From an uncultured Pirellula sp. (lineage in GTDB: Bacteria; Planctomycetota; Planctomycetia; Pirellulales; Pirellulaceae): DNA of 9,311 bases. Below are positions 1 to 6,352 of this stretch, one piece after another. The position numbers and the translations under genes are program-made. Positions within the stretch are counted from its first letter, which is position 1. The number at the start of each line of letters is the position of its first letter. The notes below the pieces were generated by a model that did no database searches, had not been told where the DNA came from, and worked only from the letters and a program-made list of their open reading frames with translations. The stretch covers positions 1-9,311 of the forward strand of contig CAILTZ010000804.1 of the NCBI GenBank assembly GCA_903837255.1. The letters run 5' to 3'.

Positions 1-462
1 AATCGAGTCGTTCGATAGGACTCGGCTGGTGAGTCGCGAGATCACCTCCGATTCACCGGCTGCTTGGCCGCAGATCCAGTACTTTCGAAACGTGCGAACT
101 TCGTCTGCAGCGAACCCGAGTCCCTTGAGCATGTGCAGGGTGCTTTGGGCTACCGGATCCATCACACCGGGCTTGAGCAGAACATGCACGAGTTGGCTCG
201 GACCGCTGGCGCTATAGGCGGATAGTTTGGGGTCACCCACGATGGCCGTCTGGACTCGCTGGGCGATGGGATCGGCCAGAAAGTCTCGGGCCATGCGTGA
301 TGCACTGGCAGCATCGAGCGAGCCTTGGACCAGGAATCCGTGGATGCCTTGGATTTCAAGTCGATTGGAGATACCAAGTTCGCGTGCGGCCGATTCGGCT
401 TGCACACCTAGAGAGTCCGGTTGACCGTCAGCCGGTCGGATGTCGACTTGCCACAGATTCAC
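1..462 (-). CDS. purL: Phosphoribosylformylglycinamidine synthase (PurL), N-terminal part, cut by window edge
   Basis: This is the start of FGAM synthase, the cytoplasmic purine-synthesis enzyme that converts FGAR, glutamine and ATP into FGAM. Translating the minus strand from a GTG at 462 gives 154 residues with no stop before the edge. The opening VNLWQVDIRPADGQ resembles the PurS-like N-terminal domain of long PurL proteins. Further on, around residues 92-108, comes LVHVLLKPGVMDPVAQST, and near residue 129 RTFRKYWI, both patterns I associate with the PurL linker region. The catalytic ATP-binding domains lie outside the window. The start is set by this family-like N-terminus; the only Shine-Dalgarno-like sequence is a weak GGGA. 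The start lies inside the end of tyrA, a 35-bp overlap, which suggests translational coupling. The family call is strong; the total length and whether PurQ is separate cannot be seen. Confidence 0.88.
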   Translation of the reverse strand, partial: MNLWQVDIRPADGQPDSLGVQAESAARELGISNRLEIQGIHGFLVQGSLDAASASRMARDFLADPIAQRVQTAIVGDPKLSAYSASGPSQLVHVLLKPGVMDPVAQSTLHMLKGLGFAADEVRTFRKYWICGQAAGESEVISRLTSRVLSNDSI

Positions 463-1282
463 GTGTCGTTTTTCCCGATTGCAGTAGTTCTTCGATGCGT
501 TCGAAATCCGAGCCTTCGAGGGCCTCGATCCAAGTTTCACAGATTGTGGCAAACTTCTTCAATGCGTGTAGGGCTGGTACTTGGTTTTCCTCGAGTATCT
601 GTCGCCATAACTGGGGATTGCTCCCGGCGATTCGGGTCGAATCCAGCCAGCCTTTTCCAGCAAAAGGCAGAACCTCCTGGGGGGTAGCAAGCGACAGGGC
701 CGAGGCCACGATATGCGGCAAGTGGCTGGAAATAGCCAAGGCGCAATCGTGCGCATGAGCATCGAGCAAAGTGATCTTAGAGCCCATCGACTCCCAGAAT
801 TGGGACATTCGAGTGACGAGATCCGGGCAAGTTGCATCGGTGGGAGTCATCACCACCAGAGCGCTGTCCAAAAGGGTCCCTGTGGCGTGCTCAACTCCAC
901 TGTGGTGTCCTCCTGCGATGGGGTGGCTACCCAAGAACTGACGGTCCGAGAGCCTGCCTCGGGCCGCCTGCACGATCGTTTGTTTGGTGCTCCCGACATC
1001 CGTTAGCAACGCCTCTGGCATGGCCACCTTGGCGGCAACCTCCAACGAGTCGACGATCGATTGAATGGGTACACAAGCGATCACCAGATCGGCGTCTTTG
1101 GCCCCAATCAGGATATCATCCGTGGCTTGATCGATCGCACCTCGGCGAATTGCAGCGTCTAATTTACTGGTCGTTCGCCCTACCCCGACGACATGCTTGG
1201 CAAGCCGTTTGCGATGGAGGCCAAGACCGATCGACCCACCGAGGAGTCCCACTCCGATGATGCATACACGCTGAAAAACCAT
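428..1282 (-). CDS. tyrA: Prephenate dehydrogenase (TyrA family)
   Basis: A predicted NAD(P)-dependent dehydrogenase that oxidatively decarboxylates prephenate (or arogenate) in tyrosine synthesis; cytoplasmic. The 284-residue protein opens with a Rossmann motif, IIGVGLLGGSIGLGL (residues 8-22). Other family motifs are TDVGSTK (94-100), GSHPIAGG (118-125), the HD and SHLPH histidines (178-190) and TRIAGSNPQLW (216-226). The length fits a monofunctional TyrA without a chorismate mutase or ACT domain. An ATG further upstream (1405) is in frame, but it would add 41 unrelated residues and overlap proC; the ATG at 1282 puts the nucleotide-binding strand at the N-terminus, as usual. No clear Shine-Dalgarno is visible. 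It follows proC by 61 bp and overlaps purL by 35 bp, so co-transcription is likely. Prephenate versus arogenate preference cannot be judged. Confidence 0.92.
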   Translation of the reverse strand: MVFQRVCIIGVGLLGGSIGLGLHRKRLAKHVVGVGRTTSKLDAAIRRGAIDQATDDILIGAKDADLVIACVPIQSIVDSLEVAAKVAMPEALLTDVGSTKQTIVQAARGRLSDRQFLGSHPIAGGHHSGVEHATGTLLDSALVVMTPTDATCPDLVTRMSQFWESMGSKITLLDAHAHDCALAISSHLPHIVASALSLATPQEVLPFAGKGWLDSTRIAGSNPQLWRQILEENQVPALHALKKFATICETWIEALEGSDFERIEELLQSGKTTRESVASRHPTG

Positions 1283-1343
1283 GAAATTGAAAGATCGCCG
1301 GGGTGGATCGAAGAGGTACAAGAACCGGAGGTAACGAAGTGTA

Positions 1344-2177
1344 CTAGGAAGATTCCGATTTGCGTATTGGCCCTGCCAATTCTTTGGAGCGGTTCGTCGC
1401 GGCAAGAACCGCTTGGATGACCGTGGATCGAAAAGCCCCGCTCTCGAGGACCTTCAAGGCTTCGATGGTCGTGCCGGCCGGGCTGGTGACCTGCTCACGG
1501 AGCACCGCGGGATGGATTTGCGTTTGTTGAACCATTGCGGCTGCACCTAGAACCGTCTGAGTGGCCAACTGCAAGGCAACATCGCGGCTGAGTCCGGCCG
1601 CGACCCCTCCATCGCTCATGGCTTCGATCATCATTAAAACGTATGCTGGACCCGATCCGGAAACCCCGGTGACTGCATGCAACTGCTCGTCCGTGACATG
1701 CACCGTAGTTCCAACCGAGCGAAAAACCCGATCGGTCCAGTCTTTGTCTTGATCCCCAACGCCATGCGCATGGGCGATTCCGCTGGCTCCCTGTAGGCTT
1801 TGGCAGGGGGTATTGGGCATGACTCGGGTGATCCGCTCGGTCCGAAACCATAGAGTCAGTTTCGCTAATGAGACCCCGGCCGCGATCGAGATCAGATGAT
1901 GGTGAGGGGTGACATGCGGGGCTAGGCCCATTGCGACCCCCTCGAGAACTTGGGGTTTGACGGCCAGAATCAATCGGTGGCAACGATCGAAAAGTTCGTT
2001 GGCAGAGCAAGCCAGAAAAGCTTGTGGGAAAAGGGCTTTTATTTTCTCGACTTGCGAGGGATTCGGCTCGTAAAAGGCGATCGAATCGGGCGAGGTTACG
2101 TTCGAATGCAACACGCCCTTGGCGATGGCGGTGGCCATTTGGCCGCCCCCTAAAAAACCAAATTCCAGTTCGTTCAC
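1344..2177 (-). CDS. proC: Pyrroline-5-carboxylate reductase
   Basis: Catalyses the last step of proline synthesis, NAD(P)H-dependent reduction of pyrroline-5-carboxylate; cytoplasmic. The 277-residue length is typical. The N-terminal Rossmann motif is FGFLGGGQMATAIAKG (6-21). The central region has LAVKPQ (71-76) and RVMPNTPC (118-125). The C-terminal helical dimerisation domain carries VTGVSGSGPAYV (169-180), and the stretch at 226-245 (TSPAGTT at 231-237) matches the family signature. The start codon is GTG, placed seven residues before the glycine-rich loop, with a weak GGCGAG upstream. It begins 63 bp after the BBP7-like gene and is followed by tyrA, so it probably heads a proC-tyrA-purL cluster or is read through from upstream. 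Nothing looks truncated. Confidence 0.95.
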   Translation of the reverse strand: MNELEFGFLGGGQMATAIAKGVLHSNVTSPDSIAFYEPNPSQVEKIKALFPQAFLACSANELFDRCHRLILAVKPQVLEGVAMGLAPHVTPHHHLISIAAGVSLAKLTLWFRTERITRVMPNTPCQSLQGASGIAHAHGVGDQDKDWTDRVFRSVGTTVHVTDEQLHAVTGVSGSGPAYVLMMIEAMSDGGVAAGLSRDVALQLATQTVLGAAAMVQQTQIHPAVLREQVTSPAGTTIEALKVLESGAFRSTVIQAVLAATNRSKELAGPIRKSESS

Positions 2178-2189
2178 GGTTGTCTCGCC

Positions 2190-2245
2190 ACTAGGGTATT
2201 TCCATGCCGCGACGAACCAGCTCGACGCTCCTTGGTCACCCTAGT
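2190..2245. repeat. 8-bp inverted repeat between the BBP7-like gene and proC
   Basis: ACTAGGGT at 2190-2197 is the exact reverse complement of ACCCTAGT at 2238-2245. The loop is 40 nt and the second arm contains the stop codon of the BBP7-like gene. The stem is short and has no T-run, so it is not a convincing intrinsic terminator; it may be chance. Confidence 0.25.
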
Positions 2246-4076
2246 ATCGGTACTGAAGACCGTAGTTCAAGCTATGCAGCGAGAAATTGCTCTCTTGCAA
2301 GATAAATCTCGGTCTGGTGGGATTGGCGCTATCGAGATCCGAGACCGTGTCGATCTGCTGGCCAGCACGAGCGACCTTGGGCAATCCCAGATAGTTGTAC
2401 CCCAGGGTGGCTTCGATGTTTCTTGTTAATCGGTAACCGAGCGTGACGTTGACCTCCGGAGAGAACGCAAAGGTGTTGGTCGAATACACTCCGTTGGCAG
2501 GACTTCTAGCTAGCAGTCCGTTGGTTGTCGCAGGAGCATTGCCCACCTTTTGAAACCCGGAGATTGTCACATCTCGCTGGAGGTCACCCATGCCGAGTTT
2601 GAACATGCTCCCCAGGCTCCAGCGAGGAGAGTAAAGGATCCTCGACAGGCCCAGCGTCGCGCCATTGAATTGGTTGACCGTCCTGAATTGATCTCGCAGT
2701 TCAAGAAGGGTTGTCGAACCGGTCGGAATGGTCGTCGAGTGGACATCGATCGAGTCGGTAAGCCTTGCGTTTTGGTAACCCAAGAGCCACTCGGTGGTCG
2801 AGTCGCAGTTCTTGAGCCACAGGCCTTTCAGGAGGATGTCGCCACCTTGGACATCCGAGAAGGCGTGGGCAAGCACCGAGCCATTCGAGACTCCCGGTTC
2901 TTTGATTGATACCGCATCTTGGACGATCGGGTTTTGCGATCCGTCTTGATAGGGCCGCACGATCGAGCTAGCCGAAGAGATTGGGCTGTCGAAGGTCAAA
3001 GATTGGGCGCCGGCATCAAAGAATCGGAATTGCAGTGTATTGCAATTAGCGACCCCAAATCTCCAGCCGAATTCACCGCGGAGGCCTTGTACACTTTGAT
3101 TCAAATTTTGAGTTCCACCGAAGAGGTCGGTAGAACCGGGCACACCGATCAGATCGGTTCGCACCAACGGCGGCAAGCTTTGGCTAGTCGGCCAGAACGT
3201 GGCTGCCTCGATTCGAGCCGTCAGTCGATCGCATCGTAGGAGGGGAGGAAAGCCGATACGGATGTTGAGTGTGGGATAGCCCGGGCCGCATTCGGAACAA
3301 GCCGGATCGCCGCAAGTGGAGTGGGTGTTTGGATATCCCATTGGATCATCGACGACGTAACCTTCCGAGTAGTCATCCGTGTAAGGCGGATCGATCGACG
3401 ATGAATAAGTATCTGCTTGCGGTTCGATCGGATCGATCACCCGGCTGGTTGCAGGTGGTTGGATGGCACTGGACTCCTCGGAAACAACACGAGTAGGAGT
3501 CACGCGTTTGATCACATTCCCGGGGTTGGCGGGTGCTTGTCTGGTCGCAGCGGGATGGGACGCAAGAGCGATGGATCGTTGGGGCGAACCAGAATCCGCC
3601 CGGCTCTGGACCTGCGATGGTGTTTCAAAATCTGCTTGGGCAACCTCGGTCACCACAGGTTGCTTGAGCAATGGGCGATTGGAGGTTGCGTTGTTGGCCA
3701 AAACCTTGGGTAGCGATTCGGCTTGGCCGTTGCTTGATAGCCGCGGTAGATCTTGCGAGGGTGGGTCGTCGGAAATCGACTCTAGGTTGCGTTGGGGTTT
3801 GGGTGCCGTCGGAGCGGCGTCCGATTGTCTTTTCTCTCGAAGAGGTTTCTCTCGAAGCGCATTGTTCGAGGATTGGGGAACTTTGGCCGAGGTGGCTTGA
3901 GGGTAGTAATCCCTGGGGGCTTGGCGGCCGGTGCGGAGTTGTGCGAGGGCGGCGGAGTCCAGGCATAGGGGGGTTGCGCAAGCAACAGCTAGGAGGGCTT
4001 GGAACCCGCGTCGGATGGACTTCCGGAGCTGATTATGGTTATTAGATGTTTTAGGCAAAACGATCGAGCGACCCAT
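2241..4076 (-). CDS. BBP7-like outer-membrane beta-barrel protein with long disordered N-terminal region
   Basis: A predicted exported outer-membrane protein of 611 residues. Residues 1-45 form a signal peptide: basic RKSIRR, hydrophobic FQALLAVACATPL, and likely cleavage after ALA (43-45). Residues 50-230 are rich in Pro, Ser, Gln and Ala and look disordered. A small cysteine cluster, C255-x4-C260-x2-C263, precedes the C-terminal part. From about 285 to 611, amphipathic beta-strand-like segments alternate (for example RGEFGWRFG and VNVTLGYRLTRNIEATLGYNYLG). The chain ends in LNYGLQYRY, with the terminal aromatic residue typical of outer-membrane barrels. This pattern matches the planctomycete BBP7 family, whose function is unknown to me. 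An in-frame ATG lies at 4112, but the ATG at 4076 has AAAGGA eight bases upstream and gives a normal signal peptide. No promoter was recognised upstream. Confidence 0.85.
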   Translation of the reverse strand: MGRSIVLPKTSNNHNQLRKSIRRGFQALLAVACATPLCLDSAALAQLRTGRQAPRDYYPQATSAKVPQSSNNALREKPLREKRQSDAAPTAPKPQRNLESISDDPPSQDLPRLSSNGQAESLPKVLANNATSNRPLLKQPVVTEVAQADFETPSQVQSRADSGSPQRSIALASHPAATRQAPANPGNVIKRVTPTRVVSEESSAIQPPATSRVIDPIEPQADTYSSSIDPPYTDDYSEGYVVDDPMGYPNTHSTCGDPACSECGPGYPTLNIRIGFPPLLRCDRLTARIEAATFWPTSQSLPPLVRTDLIGVPGSTDLFGGTQNLNQSVQGLRGEFGWRFGVANCNTLQFRFFDAGAQSLTFDSPISSASSIVRPYQDGSQNPIVQDAVSIKEPGVSNGSVLAHAFSDVQGGDILLKGLWLKNCDSTTEWLLGYQNARLTDSIDVHSTTIPTGSTTLLELRDQFRTVNQFNGATLGLSRILYSPRWSLGSMFKLGMGDLQRDVTISGFQKVGNAPATTNGLLARSPANGVYSTNTFAFSPEVNVTLGYRLTRNIEATLGYNYLGLPKVARAGQQIDTVSDLDSANPTRPRFILQESNFSLHSLNYGLQYRY

Positions 4077-4084
4077 CGCGATAA

Positions 4085-4090
4085 TCCTTT
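4085..4090 (-). promoter_or_regulatory. Ribosome binding site deciding the start of the BBP7-like gene
   Basis: On the minus strand AAAGGA lies 8 nt before the ATG at 4076. The upstream in-frame ATG at 4112 has no comparable site. This is the main reason for the shorter start. Confidence 0.6.
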
Positions 4091-4255
4091 GATAGCATTC
4101 CAATCGATCCAATGAGATCGAGAACTACGTAGATCTAGGGATCGGAAGGGAGCGGTTGTAGGGATTAGGCAAACTTGGCCGATTTTTCCGGTTGGGAGGT
4201 ATTTTCGGCGGGGATGGGTTGCAAATCGTTTACAGAATCCCGATGAACGATCGAT

Positions 4256-5812
4256 TCACGGCACCGTTTTTTCCGAGCCAAACAAGTCGCTCAAGGTAAC
4301 TTGTTTGTTTACGAGTTGCTCGGAGTAACGATTGGGTGCGACGCCGTAGGGGGTGATCATGGTTTGAAAGACCGTTTGGTGTCGGCCTGAACGTTCGCGG
4401 AAGACACGGATTTTGCGAGCGAGCGACTCGGCATAGCTTTTGGTGATTGTAAATGGTTTGTCCGAGAATTTGATCTCGCACAGATCGATGCAGTGATCTG
4501 CGCGATCCAAGAGCAGGTCGATTTGGGCTCCATCTTCTTGAGAGCCTTTCTTGGCTGAATAATGCCAAGATGCGACATAGGAATCCACCTCCGCGATTCC
4601 AAGAGCCCTTTGGATTTCTTTGATGTGCTTGAAGCAAATCGATTCAAATGCGTAACCGCACCAAGCTTCATAGCGCCTCGAGGTGGCTTGTCGCATCCAT
4701 GAATTCGCCGCGGTATTCGAATGCATCCAGTCCCAATAAAAGACGGAAAACTCGTCAGTAAGCCTCAGCAGACTCGATTTGGCCTTTTTATCCAGCGCGA
4801 GAGTCTCGGTTAAAAAACCAGACAGCGCGAGTTCCTCGATGGCTTTGGTAACACCTCCACCGCTGGTCAATTGCGATTGTTCGATGAGTTGATCGCGAGT
4901 GAGTCCTGAGTTTCTAGCCGCCAGTGTTTTGACGATTGCCTCGTGGGTCTGGTAGTTTTCGAACAGAGCGGCATAGAGGTTATGGTATTCCAAGCGAAGC
5001 ATTCCTTCGGGGCGGAAGCATTCCGCATCGATGCACTGCGAGGCGGATTGACCTGGGCGAATCAGATTCAAGTAGTGCGGTATGCCGCCAAAAGCCATAT
5101 ACAAAGTTGCGATTTGACGTTGGTCCCAATTGATTTTTCGGGACTGCAGATAGAGTCCGACTTCGTTGAGGTTGAAGGGTTCAAGTCGCATTCGACGGGT
5201 TAGTCGATTGTGCAGACCTCCGCGCGAATTCACGACGTTTCGAATCATCCATGCAGCGGCAGACCCACAGATGACGACTGCCAAATCGCGATGCCTTGCG
5301 GCATAGTCGTTCCAGAAATTTTCGAAGGCGGCAAGAAAGTTGCTTTTCCGCGTTGCAAGCCATGGGAACTCATCGAAGAAAACCACTCGTTTATGCTTTG
5401 ATTTCGAGGTTTGATCGAGACAAGTTCTAAGAATTTCAAAGGCATCGAGCCATGTGCGTGGTTGAACCGACGCAACGTTTGGGAAGGCTCTTCGCAGGGC
5501 GGCGTGGAAGCCTGCGAGTTGCGAACTTGTGCTCTGCTCGTGCATTCCGGCGACTTCGAAGACGATCCGGTCTTTAAGGTGTTCGCGTATCAAGAAGGTC
5601 TTTCCGACACGGCGTCTGCCGTAGACAGCGAGCAGTTCAGGATCTTTCGAGGCCAAAACGCGATCCAAGACGAGCTTTTCCGCTACACGGCCGATGATGG
5701 TCTGACTTTTGGACAACTCAGGATTCCCCCTGCGTTTTGAATGCCTAGAAGAAGCAGCTGCGTAGGCAACTTTTGGCGAAGTATACTCAAAATACCTCGC
5801 CAAATCTAGCAT
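4256..5812 (-). CDS. AAA-type ATPase (ATPase_2 type) with C-terminal PD-(D/E)XK-like DUF234 domain
   Basis: A predicted cytoplasmic P-loop ATPase with a nuclease-like tail; substrate unknown. Numbering from the ATG at 5812 (518 residues): TIIGR (38-42) opens the ATPase domain, Walker A is GRRRVGKT (65-72), Walker B is VVFFDEFPWL (143-152) and a sensor-1-like VVICGS lies at 179-184. A winged-helix-like segment follows (about 287-345). The C-terminal part has GYAFE (386-390), ID at 431-432 and E446-I-K448, spaced like a PD-(D/E)XK active site, so the nuclease-type residues look intact. A TTG at 5716, nine bases after AGGGGG, would give 486 residues and leave the 5' palindrome untranslated; I regard that start as about equally likely. 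The gene stands alone between the repeat block and the BBP7-like gene and lacks the CGATCG hexamer common around it, which hints at transfer. Related proteins are widespread in archaea and bacteria with largely unknown roles. Confidence 0.85.
   Translation of the reverse strand: MLDLARYFEYTSPKVAYAAASSRHSKRRGNPELSKSQTIIGRVAEKLVLDRVLASKDPELLAVYGRRRVGKTFLIREHLKDRIVFEVAGMHEQSTSSQLAGFHAALRRAFPNVASVQPRTWLDAFEILRTCLDQTSKSKHKRVVFFDEFPWLATRKSNFLAAFENFWNDYAARHRDLAVVICGSAAAWMIRNVVNSRGGLHNRLTRRMRLEPFNLNEVGLYLQSRKINWDQRQIATLYMAFGGIPHYLNLIRPGQSASQCIDAECFRPEGMLRLEYHNLYAALFENYQTHEAIVKTLAARNSGLTRDQLIEQSQLTSGGGVTKAIEELALSGFLTETLALDKKAKSSLLRLTDEFSVFYWDWMHSNTAANSWMRQATSRRYEAWCGYAFESICFKHIKEIQRALGIAEVDSYVASWHYSAKKGSQEDGAQIDLLLDRADHCIDLCEIKFSDKPFTITKSYAESLARKIRVFRERSGRHQTVFQTMITPYGVAPNRYSEQLVNKQVTLSDLFGSEKTVP
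5726..5731 (-). promoter_or_regulatory. Possible ribosome binding site for an alternative TTG start of the ATPase
   Basis: AGGGGG on the minus strand lies 9 nt before the TTG at 5716, just ahead of SKSQTIIGR, where the conserved ATPase domain begins. It is the best Shine-Dalgarno match near this gene. If used, both palindromic units fall in the 5' non-coding region. Confidence 0.4.
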
Positions 5813-5863
5813 TTAAAACCCACTTTTGGCGAGGTATTACGAAGATACCTCGCCAAATCTAGC
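5769..5863. repeat. Two tandem 42-bp palindromic units at the ATPase 5' end
   Basis: Unit A is 5769-5810 and unit B is 5822-5863; they match at 36 of 42 positions and start 53 bp apart. Each has 13-bp inverted arms around a 7-bp spacer and shares the tail TCTAGC. In B the arms are perfect: TTTGGCGAGGTAT (5825-5837) and ATACCTCGCCAAA (5845-5857). In A the left arm has one change (TTTGGCGAAGTAT, 5772-5784) opposite 5792-5804. The spacers differ (ACTCAAA versus TACGAAG). Unit A lies within codons 1-15 if the ATPase starts at 5812, or upstream if it starts at 5716. Most differences fall in the spacer, so the arms appear conserved. Candidate roles are a paired operator, a recombination-type site, or two RNA hairpins in the leader. 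Confidence 0.85.
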
Positions 5864-5933
5864 TTTTGAGCTCTCGGTTTTGCAACCGAAATGACTGCTC
5901 TGGGGAACATCGAATGGCCCTGTCACCAACCGG

Positions 5934-5965
5934 GACCGCTGATGGACGCTGATGGACCGCTGATG
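5934..5965. repeat. Short tandem repeat, three copies of GACCGCTGATG
   Basis: The units are GACCGCTGATG (5934-5944), GACGCTGATG (5945-5954, one C shorter) and GACCGCTGATG (5955-5965). The middle copy's 1-bp deletion breaks any reading frame across the array, which argues against a coding role. Slippage-type origin is likely. Confidence 0.8.
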
Positions 5966-5991
5966 GAACAGCCAAGCAGCCTGTAGTGGAT

Positions 5992-6031
5992 CTCGCCGTA
6001 GTATGGGCCTCTGGGCCCGTACTACGGCGAG
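5992..6031. repeat. Long hairpin, 18-bp stem with 4-nt loop (REP-like)
   Basis: The left arm CTCGCCGTAGTATGGGCC (5992-6009) pairs with 6014-6031 around the loop TCTG. There is one mismatch, which becomes a G-U pair in a plus-strand RNA. There is no T-run on either side, so it is not a standard intrinsic terminator. Stem length, GC-rich tip and intergenic position fit a REP-type or miniature mobile repeat. I have the impression that similar GTAGTA/TACTAC hairpins recur in planctomycete genomes, but I could not check this. Confidence 0.75.
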
Positions 6032-6058
6032 GATGTGGCTGTTTTGCAATTGTGAAGT

Positions 6059-6077
6059 GGTGATTGGTGATTGGTGA
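6059..6077. repeat. GGTGATT microrepeat, about 2.7 copies
   Basis: The sequence reads GGTGATTGGTGATTGGTGA, a 7-bp unit repeated head to tail. On the opposite strand it encodes the SPITNHH type of low-complexity peptide often seen as spurious ORFs; no gene is supported. Confidence 0.7.
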
Positions 6078-6182
6078 AGACATGAACCGAATAAACTACA
6101 CGCCCCAGTTCCTTCCACTTCAAAAATCAACAATCATCACTCGACAATCAGCAATCCATCCCGCGCCTTACGTTCGGTCTCC

Positions 6183-6207
6183 CTTTGCGTGCTTTGCGCC
6201 TTTGCGG
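6183..6207. repeat. CTTTGCG-type short repeat, three copies
   Basis: CTTTGCGTG (6183-6191), CTTTGCGC (6192-6199) and CTTTGCGG (6200-6207) sit head to tail, followed by TGAGAC. Very similar CTTTGCG strings recur between genes in many unrelated environmental bacteria and often produce spurious LCAFA-like translations. The origin of that element is unclear; the statement about recurrence is from memory. Confidence 0.65.
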
Positions 6208-6352
6208 TGAGACTCCAGCCACTAAAACTCCTCGATCACCAAAAAAACCAGTATTTCCTTGAGTGCCGTGTACCCATAGATCCAACCTCCGAGTAACCTT
6301 CTTCAATCCTCACCAACCAAACTTGGCCCCGTTTTCAGGACCGATAAAAGCC

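Larger units (their letters stand above)
5813..6352. other. Gene-free, repeat-rich intergenic region
   Basis: No credible coding region was found in these 540 bp. Short reading frames here translate only repeats and lack family features. The stretch holds, in order, palindromic unit B, a three-copy 10-11-bp tandem repeat, a long hairpin, a GGTGATT microrepeat, a CAATCA-rich piece (6126-6160) and a CTTTGCG-type repeat, then the leader of the zinc-ribbon gene. The hexamer CGATCG, frequent elsewhere in the window, is absent. It resembles the accumulations of intergenic repeats seen in environmental bacteria with large genomes. Both flanking genes point away from it, so their promoters should lie here, but I could not pick out convincing ones. 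Confidence 0.7.

Noticed and set aside
297..758. 153-codon plus-strand open frame over the tyrA-purL junction
   Set aside because: It covers the ends of two well-supported minus-strand genes and has no recognisable domain.
832..1260. 142-codon plus-strand open frame
   Set aside because: Antisense to tyrA, Arg/Pro/Trp-rich composition, no domain.
4125..4132. CTACGTAG palindrome upstream of the BBP7-like gene as an operator
   Set aside because: A single 8-bp palindrome with no repeat nearby; chance occurrence is likely.
4178..4210. Intrinsic terminator downstream of the ATPase
   Set aside because: Only short GCCGA/TCGGC arms with a long mismatched loop and no proper T-run after a stable stem.
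5769..5863. CRISPR array
   Set aside because: Only two units, the variable part is inside the palindrome rather than a spacer of regular length between repeats, and no cas genes are present.
5769..5863. Active loxP/FRT-type recombination pair
   Set aside because: The 13-bp arms fit, but the spacers of the two units differ at most positions, which would block recombination between them, and no recombinase gene is in the window. Kept only as one possibility for the palindromes.
5837..6133. Minus-strand open frame of 98 codons in the repeat region
   Set aside because: Its sequence is made of translated repeats (tandem repeat, hairpin, GGTGATT) and matches no family I know.
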